Source: Pirellulales bacterium
GTDB taxonomy: Bacteria > Planctomycetota > Planctomycetia > Pirellulales > JAEUIK01
Reading direction: 5' to 3'
Length of the DNA stretch: 64,000 bases
Assembly: GCA_019694435.1 (NCBI GenBank)
Contig: JAIBBZ010000010.1
Span: 1 to 64,000 of the forward strand
The notes under the pieces were generated by a model. It was not told the DNA's origin, did no database searches, and worked only from the letters and a program-made list of their open reading frames with translations. This document shows positions 7,587-18,829 of this stretch, one piece after another (the stretch's first letter is position 1; each line of letters starts with the position of its first letter). A program made the position numbers and the translations under genes.

Positions 7587-8660
7587 TCATTGAGGAGGCG
7601 GCGGCGGCAACGGCAACGTCGCTTGAGCCGTCAGCTTTTCGGAGTATTGCCGCAGCAGATCGAGCGTTTGCTGGAACTCCACACGGCCGGAGAGATCGTG
7701 GTATCGAGCGTCGGCGGCGACAGTCTGGTACCGCTGCATAGTCACCGCCAGGCGCGCGGAATCGACCTTGCCGCCCGGCTGCTGGAGTTCGGCCGGTAGC
7801 GCCAAATACTCGCGCCAGCGCTCGTCGAGCAGCGGTTGCAACGAAGCGGACGCCCGGAGCAAGGCCGGAGTGAGCGTCTCGAGCGTCGCGGCGCTGCCGG
7901 CAGGGGCGGGTTCCGGGGGCGGTACCAATCGGTTCGCGCCCGCGTAGCGCGAGACGAGGTCGAGAAACCGCATGGCCGACGGGGGAATGGCCGGTGCGAC
8001 CTGGGCATTGGAAGCAGGCGCGACGGCCGCGTAGTACCGCGCCGTGGCCGCTTGATCGACCTGAAGTGCGGAGCCATCCAGGGCGGCGCCTGCGAAGATG
8101 CCGCGGCTGCGCGAATAAGAATAGATTTCGGCCTGCAACTTCACGTCCGTGCCGAGCGAGGCCTCGCGACCAACCGGTCCTGCAGCCGCCGATACACCGG
8201 CGCCAATCGTGAACTTGCCGGTCGCCAGGCTTTCCAGGCTGTGTTTGGTCTTGAAGACGAGCACCAGGTCCGTCGATTCGATGCCGGCCTGCCACCCAAT
8301 ACTGCCGCCGGTGATGGTGATGAACGTCGGAGCGACCCAGCCGCCGTTCTCGGCGCGGCTCACCAGAATTCCCCGGCCGTGACGTACGCCGACGACAAAG
8401 CCGCCCTTGGTCATGCGCGGCAAGACGGCAATCGCCTGGGCATCGGCCAGCATCGACTTGGGAATCGCGCTCGCCGGAGTGGCCATGATTTCGCCGAGCA
8501 CTTGCGTGGCCAGGTCGACCACGGCCGCTTCGCCGATGGCTGCCGAGGGAGCCGGCGGAGCCGTGACTCCAGCAGAGGTGGGAAACTGGGCGACCGCTAC
8601 CGAGGTGGTCAGGGCGAGGGCGGCCAAGCAGGCAGACACCATCCAACGACGCCAATCCAT
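7587..8660 (-). CDS. exported SYLF-domain (Ysc84-type) lipid-binding protein
   Basis: 357 residues from the ATG at 8660. An N-terminal signal peptide (MDWRRWMVSACLAALALTTSVAVAQ) precedes a SYLF domain at roughly 60-240. Its hallmarks are PKSMLADAQAIAVLP, TKGGFVVGVRHGRGILVSR, GGWVAPTFITITGGSIGWQ, a TDLVLVFKT segment and GAGVSAAAGPVGREASLGTD, followed by IYSYSRSRGIFAGAALDGS. In other organisms SYLF domains bind phosphoinositides or membrane lipids; in bacteria the role is unclear. The remaining about 110 residues are helical with a proline-rich end (LPLPPPPPQ). It lies downstream of the LysR gene on the same strand with a 93-bp gap. Confidence 0.85.
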   Translation of the reverse strand: MDWRRWMVSACLAALALTTSVAVAQFPTSAGVTAPPAPSAAIGEAAVVDLATQVLGEIMATPASAIPKSMLADAQAIAVLPRMTKGGFVVGVRHGRGILVSRAENGGWVAPTFITITGGSIGWQAGIESTDLVLVFKTKHSLESLATGKFTIGAGVSAAAGPVGREASLGTDVKLQAEIYSYSRSRGIFAGAALDGSALQVDQAATARYYAAVAPASNAQVAPAIPPSAMRFLDLVSRYAGANRLVPPPEPAPAGSAATLETLTPALLRASASLQPLLDERWREYLALPAELQQPGGKVDSARLAVTMQRYQTVAADARYHDLSGRVEFQQTLDLLRQYSEKLTAQATLPLPPPPPQ

Positions 8661-8753
8661 GACGACTTCTCCCGGGGAAACTACCGCATCCGTTCAACCG
8701 CTGATCGTACCGGGAAGGCAGAATTCCGGCAATTCGAGCCGGGAAACCGGCCG

Positions 8754-9803
8754 CTAGATCAGCGCACCACCCAGGGGGGCCACGGCCCGGCGCTTCGCCC
8801 GGCGTTTGCCCGCGGCCGTGCTGGTCGAGCCGCCCACTTCGGGGGCCGGCGGCATGGCTCCCGACAGGACGTCGTTGCCCGCCGAACTCTGGATCTGCGC
8901 CAAAGCCGAGGGCTCGATGATCTCGAGGAACCGCAGCGCCTGAGGAGAAAGATATTTACCCCGCCGCAACACGACTCCATACGTTCGCATCGGGAAATAG
9001 CGCCCCAGCGACACCCGGGCGAGCTTTTCCTGACCAGTCAGACAGATGCTCGTGACGATCGAGATGCCCATGCCCATCTCGACATATTTCTTGATCACCT
9101 CCCAGCCGCCGGCCTCGAGGGCCACGTTGTACTTGAGCCCGTGCTGCTCGAAGACCAGGTCGACAATACGCCAGGTCGTCAAATGGCGAGGGGGGAGGAT
9201 CAACGAGTGCTGGGCGATGTCCTTCATCGACACCCGTTTCTTCTTGGCCAACGGGTGTTCCAACGGCGTAATCAGCACGGGGTCGTACTGGAACGTGGGA
9301 AAATAATCGATGTCGGTCGGCGCATCGATCATCGACCCGACGGCGAAATCGACCTGGTCGGCCCGCAACATCGCCAAACCGTCGCGGCCGGTGACGTTGT
9401 GCAGCTTGAGTTCGACGCTGGGGTACGTGGCAACGAATTGCTTCACATATTTCGGCAGGATGTAGAGGATGGTTGACTCGCCGGCGGCAATGTCGAGCTT
9501 GCCGTGCTCGATGCCGTCGCGGACCGATTCAAACTGCTCGGGCAGGGCGTCCATGGCCTGCACCAGCGACGCCGCGAGCTCATAGAGCTTCTTGCCATCC
9601 GGCGTGAGCGTGATCCGCGGGCCGCGGCGTTCGAACAACACGGTCTTCAGCTCGCGCTCCAGCGCCTGGATTTGCAGCGACACGCTGGGCTGGCTCAAGT
9701 ACAGTCGCTCGGCCGCCTTGGAAATGCTGCCGCTTTGCGCCGCGTAACAAAATCCGCGCAATTGTTGCAGGCGATTGTGCTTGTAGTGCTGCAGGTTCGA
9801 CAT
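8754..9803 (-). CDS. LysR-family transcriptional regulator (CysB-like)
   Basis: 349 residues. The N-terminal winged helix (about 12-70) is typical: LQQLRGFCYAAQSGSISKAAERL, then LSQPSVSLQIQALE and LFERRGPRITLTPDGKKLY. An effector-binding domain follows (about 95-305), with ILPKYVKQFVATYPSVEL, YDPVLITPLEHPLA and GMGISIVTSICLTG, resembling the CysB/Cbl subgroup. The last 40 residues are basic and low-complexity (AGKRRAKRRA), an unusual tail. It is divergent from malate synthase with a 351-bp intergenic region, the usual setting for a LysR regulator and its target. Regulation of the glyoxylate shunt, of itself or of the SYLF gene is therefore plausible but unproven. Confidence 0.88.
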   Translation of the reverse strand: MSNLQHYKHNRLQQLRGFCYAAQSGSISKAAERLYLSQPSVSLQIQALERELKTVLFERRGPRITLTPDGKKLYELAASLVQAMDALPEQFESVRDGIEHGKLDIAAGESTILYILPKYVKQFVATYPSVELKLHNVTGRDGLAMLRADQVDFAVGSMIDAPTDIDYFPTFQYDPVLITPLEHPLAKKKRVSMKDIAQHSLILPPRHLTTWRIVDLVFEQHGLKYNVALEAGGWEVIKKYVEMGMGISIVTSICLTGQEKLARVSLGRYFPMRTYGVVLRRGKYLSPQALRFLEIIEPSALAQIQSSAGNDVLSGAMPPAPEVGGSTSTAAGKRRAKRRAVAPLGGALI

Positions 9804-10154
9804 GGCCGACGGCCCTTCGAGGCGCGAAATTCCGGCGAAAAACGGGGCTTCTGTTTATAGCGCCCATCAATAGTTTGCATTTAATAGTAGCCATTAATAC
9901 TATAGATTGATAGAATTGTGCGATCAAATTTTGCAGCCCCCTAGTAGAGTGCGCTGACTCGCTCGCGGTGCGGTGGGCTGCTCATGGTCTGGGCTTTTCC
10001 CGGGAGAGTTGCCGTCGGCAGGTGACGGCAAAAAGGGAAATCTGCTCTGGAGCCGGAGGACGACGGCTCTCTTCTCTGCGAACGAGCGTGCGGCGGCGCG
10101 CTGCCAATTTCCGAGCGTCGCTGCGGGGAACGTTTTCGCGGAGGAGTACACACC
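9804..10154. promoter_or_regulatory. divergent control region between lysR-type gene and aceB
   Basis: This 351-bp interval is the only clearly AT-rich patch in the first 15 kb (about 9855-9935). It includes the interrupted palindrome ATAGTA-N8-TACTAT at 9884-9903 and nearby repeats of the ATAG/GAT type. LysR proteins bind dyads with about this arm and spacer size, so this is a candidate operator for both genes. A strong ribosome site GGAGG lies 10 nt before the aceB ATG. No -10/-35 pair could be placed with certainty. Confidence 0.5.
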
Positions 10155-11759
<1,605 letters not shown>

Positions 11760-11831
11760 CGCGGCCGGCGCCCCGTTCATCACAACCGCCTTACGATTGA
11801 AAACATCCCCCCCGAATCAGGAGTTGAAGCC

Positions 11832-13133
11832 ATGTCTGGAATGCAAACGGTTGCCGCACTGAAAGAAGCCTGGTTATCGGACGAGCGCTGGCAAGGCATC
11901 CAGCGCGATTATTCGGCCGAGGACGTCGACCGGCTGCGCGGCAGCGTGTTCGTCGAGCACTCGTTGGCCCGCCAGGGCGCCGAAAAGCTGTGGCAGGCGC
12001 TGAAGACCGAGCCGTACATCAACTCGCTGGGGGCCTTGACCGGCAACCAGGCGGTGCAAATGGCCGAAGCCGGGCTCAAGGCCATTTACCTCAGCGGCTG
12101 GCAAGTCGCCGCCGACGCCAACCGCGCCGGACAGATGTACCCCGACCAGAGTCTCTACCCGGCCGACAGCGTGCCGCACATCGTCCGCGCCATTAACAAC
12201 GCCCTGCGCCGCGCCGACCAGGTGCAGCACTCCGAGGGGCGCAATGAGATCGACTACCTGCTGCCGATCGTCGCCGATGCCGAGGCCGGCTTCGGCGGGG
12301 CGCTGAACGCCTTTGAGCTGATGAAGGCCATGATCGAAGCCGGCGCCGCGGCCGTACACTTCGAAGACCAATTGGCCAGCGAAAAGAAATGCGGCCACAT
12401 GGGCGGCAAGGTGCTGGTGCCGACCTCGCAGCACATCCGCACGCTGACCGCCGCACGCCTCGCGGCCGACGTCTGCGGTGTGCCTTCGATCGTCGTGGCC
12501 CGAACTGACGCCAACAGCGCGCAATTGATCACCAGCGACGTCGATGCCCGCGACCGTGAATTCATCACGGGCGAGCGCACGGCCGAGGGCTTCTACCGCA
12601 TCCGCGGCGGCCTGGACATCGCCATCGCCCGCGGTTTGGCGTATGCCCCGTACTCGGACCTGATCTGGTGCGAAACCAGCGAGCCGAACATCGACGAGGC
12701 CCGCGAGTTCGCCGCCGCGATTCATGCCCGCTTCCCGGGCAAGCTGTTGGCCTACAACTGCTCGCCATCGTTCAACTGGAAGCAGAAGCTCGACAACCGT
12801 TCGATCGCCCGCTTCCAGCAGGAACTCGGCGCGATGGGCTACAAATACCAGTTCGTCACGCTGGCCGGGTTTCACTCGCTCAACCTGTCGATGTTCGAGT
12901 TGGCCCGCGGCTACCGCGACTCGGGCATGGCCGCCTACTCGCAACTCCAGGAGCGCGAGTTCGCCCTCGAGGCGCAAAGCGGCTACCGGGCCACGAAGCA
13001 CCAGCGGTTCGTGGGCACCGGCTACTTCGACCTGGTCGCGCAGACCGTGGCCGGCGGTCAGGCCTCGACGACCGCCTTGTCCGGCTCGACCGAGGAAGAG
13101 CAGTTCACCACCAGCAACGGGGCGCATCACTAA
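11832..13133 (+). CDS. aceA: isocitrate lyase
   Basis: 433 residues. It cleaves isocitrate to succinate and glyoxylate and feeds the adjacent malate synthase, allowing growth on acetate or fatty acids. The signature [10 protein letters not shown] with catalytic Cys187 is intact. [22 protein letters not shown] (145-156, metal-binding Asp) and [15 protein letters not shown] match classical AceA. The substrate-binding [10 protein letters not shown] and a late [18 protein letters not shown] segment are present. The length fits the bacterial short form. A GGAG ribosome site sits 9 nt before the ATG. A strong hairpin follows the stop at 13174-13225. Confidence 0.97.
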   Translation: MSGMQTVAALKEAWLSDERWQGIQRDYSAEDVDRLRGSVFVEHSLARQGAEKLWQALKTEPYINSLGALTGNQAVQMAEAGLKAIYLSGWQVAADANRAGQMYPDQSLYPADSVPHIVRAINNALRRADQVQHSEGRNEIDYLLPIVADAEAGFGGALNAFELMKAMIEAGAAAVHFEDQLASEKKCGHMGGKVLVPTSQHIRTLTAARLAADVCGVPSIVVARTDANSAQLITSDVDARDREFITGERTAEGFYRIRGGLDIAIARGLAYAPYSDLIWCETSEPNIDEAREFAAAIHARFPGKLLAYNCSPSFNWKQKLDNRSIARFQQELGAMGYKYQFVTLAGFHSLNLSMFELARGYRDSGMAAYSQLQEREFALEAQSGYRATKHQRFVGTGYFDLVAQTVAGGQASTTALSGSTEEEQFTTSNGAHH

Positions 13134-13173
13134 ACCCGCCCCAGGGCTCGAGCGGCCTGACCCGAACGACTTC

Positions 13174-13225
13174 CGCGAAGGCCCGGGGTTGCGTGCGGCA
13201 GCTACGCACCCCGGGCACCTTCGCG
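13174..13225 (+). terminator. long hairpin after aceA (terminator-like or mRNA-stabilising)
   Basis: Arms of 8 bp (13174-13181 / 13218-13225), then 7 bp (cccgggg/ccccggg) and 5 bp (tgcgt/acgca), with small bulges and a 9-nt loop, make a very stable stem starting 40 nt after the aceA stop. There is no T tract, so it is not a classical intrinsic terminator. It may be a Rho-assisted end or protect the aceBA mRNA 3' end. Confidence 0.6.
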
Positions 13226-13366
13226 CTCACCGTGCAATCCTGCCGATCGTGGGAAACCCGAGTCGCATCGAGCACGGCGCAAGAATAGCGCCGCGCTCGG
13301 TGCCCTCGGGTTGCTATTTGCGCCGGCGGTGTGCAGCCGCTGATCGTGCACGCTAATCTGGCGGCT

Positions 13367-14884
13367 ATGAACAACCGCCCCTGGCTCGCCGTGTTCGTCG
13401 TTCTGCTCGTGGTAGTTGGCGCCGAGGTGTCGCCGCTCGCGGCGGCCCAGCCGCCGCCGAACATCGTCTTCATCCTGGCCGACGATCTCGGTTGGGGCGA
13501 CTTGGGCTGCTACGGTCAGACGAAGATCCGTACGCCGAATATCGACCGCCTGGCGGCACAAGGCATGCGGTTTTCGCGCCATTACAGTGGCTCGCCCGTG
13601 TGTGCGCCATCGCGATGCGTGTTGATGACCGGGCTGCACTCCGGTCACGCGTTCATCCGCAACAACCGCCAACGGGTGCAGGGCGAGCCCGGGCAATACC
13701 CGATTCCCGACGAGACCGTCACACTTGCCGAATTGCTGCACGCGGCCGGCTATGCGACGGGCGGTTTCGGCAAGTGGGGGCTCGGCGGCGTCGAGACTTC
13801 CGGCGCACCACAACGGCAAGGCTTCGACCGCTTCTTTGGCTACAACTGCCAAGGCGTGGCCCATAACTTCTTTCCCACGTTTCTCTGGGACAACGATCGG
13901 CGCGTCGCGCTGGATAATCCGGAATTCGCCGCGCATCAGTCGCTGCCGCCGGATGCCGACCCGCACGACCCGGCGAGCTACGCCCGGTATACCGGTCGGC
14001 AATACTCGGCCGACGTGATCGCCGAACAAGCGTTCGAGTTTGTCCGGGCCCATCGCCAGCGGCCGTTCTTCCTGTATTTCCCCTCGACGATTCCGCACCT
14101 GGCGCTCCAAGCCCCGGCCGACGCCTTGGCTGCCTACGAACACGCCTTTGCCGAGACGCCCTATCGGGGCGAGCGCCGCTATTTGCCGCAGCGCATGCCG
14201 CGCGCCTGCTATGCGGCCATGGTCTCGCGGCTGGATCAGCACGTCGGCCGACTGCTCGACCTGCTCGACGAGTTGCAGCTGGCCGACAACACGCTGATCG
14301 TATTCACCAGCGACAATGGCCCCGCGGTGAGCGGTACGGGCGGCGTCGACACCGACTTCTTCGGCTCCGGCGGCACGCTGCACGGCCGCAAGGGTTCGAT
14401 TTACGAAGGTGGCTTGCGCGTTCCCTTGATCGTTCGCTGGCCCGAACACATCGCGGCGGGTTCGACGAGCGACCGCGTCTGCGGGTTCGAAGACTGGTTA
14501 CCGACCTTGCTGGAGTTGACCGGCCAGGGCGCATCGATACCGGCCGGCCTCGACGGCCTTACGTTCGGCGCGACCTTGCTTGGCCAGTCGCAGAAGGAGC
14601 GGCCGTTTCTCTACCGCGAATTCGCAGACGACGGCGGTCAGCAAGCCGTGTGGCAAGGTCCGTGGAAGGCGGTGCGCCAGCGCATGGCGAGGACCAAAGG
14701 CAAGCAGGGTCCGCGAACCGAACTCTACAACCTGAGCATCGATCCTGACGAAACGACCGATGTGGCCGCGGCACACCCGGAAGTCGTATCCCAACTAGAA
14801 GGCATTTTGGCAGCGCAACACGTGGCGTCGACCGTGTTTCCCTTGCCTGGCATCGGTCCGAAAGGCAAGCCGGGCGGCGACTAG
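13367..14884 (+). CDS. exported formylglycine-dependent sulfatase
   Basis: 505 residues from the ATG at 13367, which gives a signal peptide (AVFVVLLVVVGAEVSPLAAA). It is a type I arylsulfatase: NIVFILADDLGWGDLGCYG (calcium-site Asp39/Asp40), the maturation signature C79-A-P-S-R83 in which Cys becomes formylglycine, GKWGLGG, SDNGP late in the domain, and a C-terminal subdomain ending GPRTELYNLSIDPDET. It likely removes sulfate esters from polysaccharides or other organic sulfates in the periplasm or outside. Sulfatases of this kind are greatly expanded in marine and freshwater planctomycetes. The 3' end overlaps the next, convergent gene by 4 bp. Confidence 0.93.
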   Translation: MNNRPWLAVFVVLLVVVGAEVSPLAAAQPPPNIVFILADDLGWGDLGCYGQTKIRTPNIDRLAAQGMRFSRHYSGSPVCAPSRCVLMTGLHSGHAFIRNNRQRVQGEPGQYPIPDETVTLAELLHAAGYATGGFGKWGLGGVETSGAPQRQGFDRFFGYNCQGVAHNFFPTFLWDNDRRVALDNPEFAAHQSLPPDADPHDPASYARYTGRQYSADVIAEQAFEFVRAHRQRPFFLYFPSTIPHLALQAPADALAAYEHAFAETPYRGERRYLPQRMPRACYAAMVSRLDQHVGRLLDLLDELQLADNTLIVFTSDNGPAVSGTGGVDTDFFGSGGTLHGRKGSIYEGGLRVPLIVRWPEHIAAGSTSDRVCGFEDWLPTLLELTGQGASIPAGLDGLTFGATLLGQSQKERPFLYREFADDGGQQAVWQGPWKAVRQRMARTKGKQGPRTELYNLSIDPDETTDVAAAHPEVVSQLEGILAAQHVASTVFPLPGIGPKGKPGGD

Positions 14885-15309
14885 GTGTCGCTCTGCAACA
14901 AGCTCGTGGTCATCGCACGGAACACGGGCTCTAACCGGGCAAGCTGTCGATCTTCTGCCTGGCAGACGATTACCAACGTCTGATCGCCGTGCCGCACGGC
15001 CCGAATCAGGGCCCGAGTGATCAGGTCCAGATAGATGAAATCGAGATCGAAGCCGGTCAAGTCGCGCTCGGCGATCTGCTCATGGACCGGGTAGGTGTCG
15101 ACGCCCTGATACTCGGATTGAAACGCGCGGACGGCCTCTTCGACCAGCACGTCGCGGTCGGCGTCTTTGCCGAACGCGTTGACCGACCAGTACCAGCCGT
15201 CGGGGCTGTAGACCGTCACCGACGCCTGGGCCTCGTCCGAGTTGTCTTCCACGGTCCAATCTTCGGGATAGAGAAAATGCAGACCGTGGCGGTCGAAGAT
15301 AGCGGGCAT
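14881..15309 (-). CDS. hypothetical protein (142 aa), DcrB/PsbP-like fold possible
   Basis: 142 residues, no signal peptide or membrane segment. It begins MPAIFDRHGLHFLYPEDWTV, a pattern (FDRHGLxFxYPxDW) seen in proteins with the PsbP/DcrB-like alpha/beta fold. It continues with SVTVYSPDGWYWSVNAFG and a long acidic middle. I assign no function. The stop overlaps the sulfatase end by 4 bp tail to tail, and its start is 209 bp from the divergent TPR gene. Confidence 0.7.
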   Translation of the reverse strand: MPAIFDRHGLHFLYPEDWTVEDNSDEAQASVTVYSPDGWYWSVNAFGKDADRDVLVEEAVRAFQSEYQGVDTYPVHEQIAERDLTGFDLDFIYLDLITRALIRAVRHGDQTLVIVCQAEDRQLARLEPVFRAMTTSLLQSDT

Positions 15310-15518
15310 AGCTGGCAGGCCTTCGGGCAGTGGAATGAGCTTTCGCGGCGCGGGTGCGGCTTGCTCCGCTTGTTCAGTTTACCGCATCGACGCCGCGACA
15401 CAGCGTGCGCGGCCGAAGCGGCCTTGTCCCGGCCGCGCGAGCCCAGTACGATCACCGCCCAATTCACGCAGAGCATCCCACTTATCAGGATGAACCCAAG
15501 CGGGGTGGGACGCCGGGC

Positions 15519-16511
15519 ATGGACGCCCTTCTCAGGATGCAGATCACAGCGCCGCAGGAGCGCTTCGTAAGCGCCTCCGCGCCGAGGTTGCGCGCCGGGG
15601 CCGTGCCTTACGGCGGGCGGCTGCTCGTGGCGCTGGGCTTGTGCCTGTTGTCGATCATGCCCGGCGGCTGCGCTTTTACTCAGCGCTTCGGTTCGGCCCC
15701 CAAGGCGATTGTCAATTCGCGCCAGTTGTCGTCCCAGGGCATCAGCGCCATCGAGCGTGAGGATTGGGCCGAGGCCGAGACGCTCCTGGCCGAAGCCGTA
15801 CAAACCTGCGACGTCGATCCACAGGCCAGGCGCTACTATGCGCAGGCCCTCTGGCATCGCGGAGCGACGCACGAGGCGCTCGCGCAGATGAACGAGGCGT
15901 TACGGTTGTCGGCCGACGACCCCAAGCTGCTGCTGGCCGTCGCCGAGATGCAAGCTGCGCTGGGCCAAACGGAGCAGGCGCTTGCCCGCGTCGAACGCTC
16001 GCTCGATCTCGACCCGCATGCCGCGGCCGGTTGGGCCCTGCACGGCCAGATGATGCAGCAGGCCGGCCTGCCGCGGCGGGCGTTGGCCGACTATCAAAAG
16101 GCGCTCGGCTACGAGCCGCAGAATCGCGACGTGCTCTTGCAGATTGCCGAAATCTATCGCCAGCTCAATGATCCGCAGCAGGCAATGGTCAACCTGCACG
16201 CCTACCTCGATCTGTATGCCGATGGCGAAGAACCGCAACAGGCCCTCTATTTGCTCGGCCAGTCATACGCAGCCATGGCCCGTTACGACGACGCGGCCGA
16301 GACGTTGCGTTTGGCCCTGCGCCGTGGGCCGCCGACGGGCGACATCCTCTACCAATTGGCCGACGTCGAGATGCGGGCCGGCCGCCCGGCCGCGGCCCAG
16401 GCGATCGCCCAGGAAATGCTGGCCCTCGAGCCGCAGGGAACCCGCGGGCGCGAGCTCTATTCGCGGGCCGCACTGGCCCTCCAACCGGCACAGCCCACCC
16501 TGCTCCGGTAG
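15519..16511 (+). CDS. exported TPR-repeat protein (possible lipoprotein)
   Basis: 330 residues from the ATG at 15519, which has a GGGGTGGGA ribosome site; the longer upstream frame is not supported. A basic N-terminus is followed by the hydrophobic VALGLCLLSIMPGGC, so Cys51 may be lipidated although the lipobox is not ideal. Residues about 70-320 are six or more TPR helical pairs (AEALLAEAV-type, ALAQMNEALRLSADD, ALARVERSLDLDPH, ALADYQKALGYEPQN, MVNLHAYLDLYAD, AAETLRLALRRGP). Such proteins usually act as scaffolds in the periplasm or outer membrane. Its partner is unknown. Confidence 0.82.
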   Translation: MDALLRMQITAPQERFVSASAPRLRAGAVPYGGRLLVALGLCLLSIMPGGCAFTQRFGSAPKAIVNSRQLSSQGISAIEREDWAEAETLLAEAVQTCDVDPQARRYYAQALWHRGATHEALAQMNEALRLSADDPKLLLAVAEMQAALGQTEQALARVERSLDLDPHAAAGWALHGQMMQQAGLPRRALADYQKALGYEPQNRDVLLQIAEIYRQLNDPQQAMVNLHAYLDLYADGEEPQQALYLLGQSYAAMARYDDAAETLRLALRRGPPTGDILYQLADVEMRAGRPAAAQAIAQEMLALEPQGTRGRELYSRAALALQPAQPTLLR

Positions 16512-16681
16512 TGGCGCGGGCACCGGCTGCGCAATCGGTCCAATCTCCCGAACCGGACCGGACGGCACCTGCATGGCCCGGCCCCCACGGCGGCGAAATG
16601 CCGCGGTTTTGGCGTTGGTCGCGCCACGACGTAGAGTTGCCTGGTGACCTCGAAACAGTGCGACTGGTAAGGAGCACGAAC

Positions 16682-16921
16682 ATGACCGGCGCGACCCTTC
16701 AGGAATCGAATCCGCAACCGTTCGTCGAACGCCGTCGCAACGAAGGAGCAGCCGGCGCCGCAATCGAGCGTCGTCAATTCTCGGCCAGTCACGAGGAATT
16801 GTCGCCCGCGGCCCAAGAGCTGGCCAACGCGATCGACAGCTACAAGCTGCGGCACCGTCGCCGCTTCGTGACTTACGAAGAAATGCTCTCGGTGATCCTC
16901 TCGCTGGGGTATCACAAGTAA
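16682..16921 (+). CDS. small conserved-type protein of unknown function (79 aa)
   Basis: 79 residues from the ATG at 16682, with AAGGAG 7 nt upstream. The first half is polar (two ERR motifs, VERRRNEG and IERRQFS). The second half, LSPAAQELANAIDSYKLRHR and RRFVTYEEMLSVILSLGYHK, is a compact charged helical module. I recall near-identical C-terminal modules in many planctomycete hypothetical proteins, but cannot verify this here. It has no membrane segment or cysteine. It ends 33 bp from the convergent permease gene. The good ribosome site and non-shadow composition support it as real. Confidence 0.8.
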   Translation: MTGATLQESNPQPFVERRRNEGAAGAAIERRQFSASHEELSPAAQELANAIDSYKLRHRRRFVTYEEMLSVILSLGYHK

Positions 16922-16954
16922 CACGGTCAGGCGCCCGCGCCGCAGCCGAGGCAT

Positions 16955-18829
16955 CTATTCGTCAGCCGTCGTGCGGCCCGTGGCGACGTCGAACTCGTAT
17001 AGCGCCGGCACGAGCATGGCGGCCGTGGCAAAGCCGTAGGTGAGCCCCGTCACCAGGAACACGCCCAGCGTGTATTCCAACAGGAAGCTCGTGATCGCGT
17101 AAAACGTCGCGAACGGGCACAAGGCCGAAGCCAAGGCGATCGCCGGCGAAGGATTGCGCGCCCCCAGGGCCAGGTACAGCCCCACTCCGCCACCGACCAT
17201 GAAGGCCAGAAACGGCTGGAGCTGAACCTCGAAGGACCCGCTGAAGGCCACCATCAGCCGCATGCACACGGCAATGCCGACGAACAGGAAGAAGACCGTT
17301 CCGAGGCTGGTGAAGATCGCCGTCCGCGAACTCTCGTAGATCATGCCGACGTGCAGCCCGAGTACGGCCACGAACAGGTCCATCACCAGCAGACCGCCAC
17401 AGACGTAAATCAAGTTCTCCCCGCTCAGCTCGCCGACCCACCACAAGTAGCCGCACAGCAGCAACGGCGCCAGCACGACTTCCTTGACGTTGTAGAAGAT
17501 TCCGCCGAGCTTGCCGAAGATGAATTCGGCGGGGCTCAAGTCGCTGACCAACAGCAGGTCGATGGCTCGGCCGTCGCGTTCGCCGGTCAATGCAGTCACG
17601 GCCTGGGCATTGATCAGCACCAGGCTGAGCACAAACAACGGCACCAACGCCAGGCTGGCTTGCGCGCGGGTCAAGCCGCCCGGGCTGCCGACCATGCTCA
17701 CCAGCGCCGCCGCCGCGAGCACGGCCAGCGACAGATACGCGAGCTGCACGACGATGATCTTGCGGCCATATGCCCAAGTGCGGACCTCGCGCCAGAGAAT
17801 CGGATTGTCCCAAACCTGGCGATGGAGGCGCAGAGGCGGCGCCGGCAGCGTCGCGGCCGGCGCGCGCTCGCGGCGTTTGCGGACAATATCGCCGATCGAG
17901 AGGGCCACCCCGGTGGCCGACGCCTCGGTCGCGGCGGCGGGCTCGGCTTCAATTCGCCCGGTGATCGTTTCCCACAACGAACCGCCGGTCCAAGTCTCAT
18001 CCGTGGCGGGCCGCGCCTCGCGCGATGGATTCCACACGCGCACACGCAAGATCGCCACCGCCGAGAGGCAGACGGTCACCGCCAGCGAGAAGGCGACGAA
18101 CAGCGTCAAAGGCCCCGGAAAGGGGCCGATCGGCGGACCGAGATGCCCATCGGGGCGGACCGCCGCAAGCACGGCCTGCCAAGGGCTGAAGGCGGCCGCC
18201 CAAGTGGCGCTTGCCACGCCATAAAACGACTCGCCCAGCACGCCGGCTCGAACGACTTCCCAACCGACGAGCCAGGCGGCCAAGGCCAAGGTGACCAAGG
18301 CGAGCGTCTGAAAGGTCTTCTCGCGCCACAGCGCTACGGTTGAGCCCAAGCTGCCGGCGGCCAGGGCGCTGGCGAGCGTCACGGCGAAGGACCAGCCGAG
18401 CTGTGCCCACGACACGCCTCCCAGCGCCAACAGCAGGGCATACACGGGCAAGGCCGCGGCCAGCAGCGCTAAGACCGAAAGCAGGCTGGCCAACCACTTG
18501 CCGAGCACCAGCTCGGAGTTGTTCAACTGGGTGAGCAGCAACAACACCAGCGTGCGGCGGTCCTTCTCTTGGGCCACGGCGCCGGCCGCCGCCAGGGCCG
18601 AAAAGAATACGGCCAGGGCCAACTGCAAAGGCGCCAGCAGTTGAAAGAGTATCGCGCCGAACCGCGCCAGGTCGTCCACGCCACGCACCACGCTCGTGCC
18701 GGTGACCACGAGCCAGGCAGTGCAGGCGAGCACCAACAGCATCCCGGCGTAGGTGATCCGCGCGATGAAGAACCTGCGCCGCCGTGGGAGCGTGACCGCC
18801 TCGCGGCTAAAGACCGGGCCAACGAGCAA
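16955..18829 (-). CDS. ABC-2-type transporter permease
   Basis: About 624 residues with two six-helix membrane blocks (about 25-270 and 370-610) separated by a polar linker. The mature start resembles the planctomycetal pattern GPVFxRExxxxPRRRRFF; no ATG fits, so I chose the TTG at 18829, which has GAGG 8 nt upstream. A GTG at 18889 is the alternative. Paired segments LVLLLLTQLNNSELVLGKWLAS and IDLLLVSDLSPAEFIFGKL are typical of ABC-2 exporters of the ABC-transporter permease subunit type. No cognate ATPase is adjacent; the only ATPase in the window (55.8 kb) is of the importer type. The substrate is unknown. Confidence 0.82.
   Translation of the reverse strand: MLVGPVFSREAVTLPRRRRFFIARITYAGMLLVLACTAWLVVTGTSVVRGVDDLARFGAILFQLLAPLQLALAVFFSALAAAGAVAQEKDRRTLVLLLLTQLNNSELVLGKWLASLLSVLALLAAALPVYALLLALGGVSWAQLGWSFAVTLASALAAGSLGSTVALWREKTFQTLALVTLALAAWLVGWEVVRAGVLGESFYGVASATWAAAFSPWQAVLAAVRPDGHLGPPIGPFPGPLTLFVAFSLAVTVCLSAVAILRVRVWNPSREARPATDETWTGGSLWETITGRIEAEPAAATEASATGVALSIGDIVRKRRERAPAATLPAPPLRLHRQVWDNPILWREVRTWAYGRKIIVVQLAYLSLAVLAAAALVSMVGSPGGLTRAQASLALVPLFVLSLVLINAQAVTALTGERDGRAIDLLLVSDLSPAEFIFGKLGGIFYNVKEVVLAPLLLCGYLWWVGELSGENLIYVCGGLLVMDLFVAVLGLHVGMIYESSRTAIFTSLGTVFFLFVGIAVCMRLMVAFSGSFEVQLQPFLAFMVGGGVGLYLALGARNPSPAIALASALCPFATFYAITSFLLEYTLGVFLVTGLTYGFATAAMLVPALYEFDVATGRTTADE

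Noticed and set aside
7401..7799. Plus-strand frame upstream of and antisense to the SYLF gene
   Set aside because: Arg/Gln-rich shadow composition and no ribosome site.
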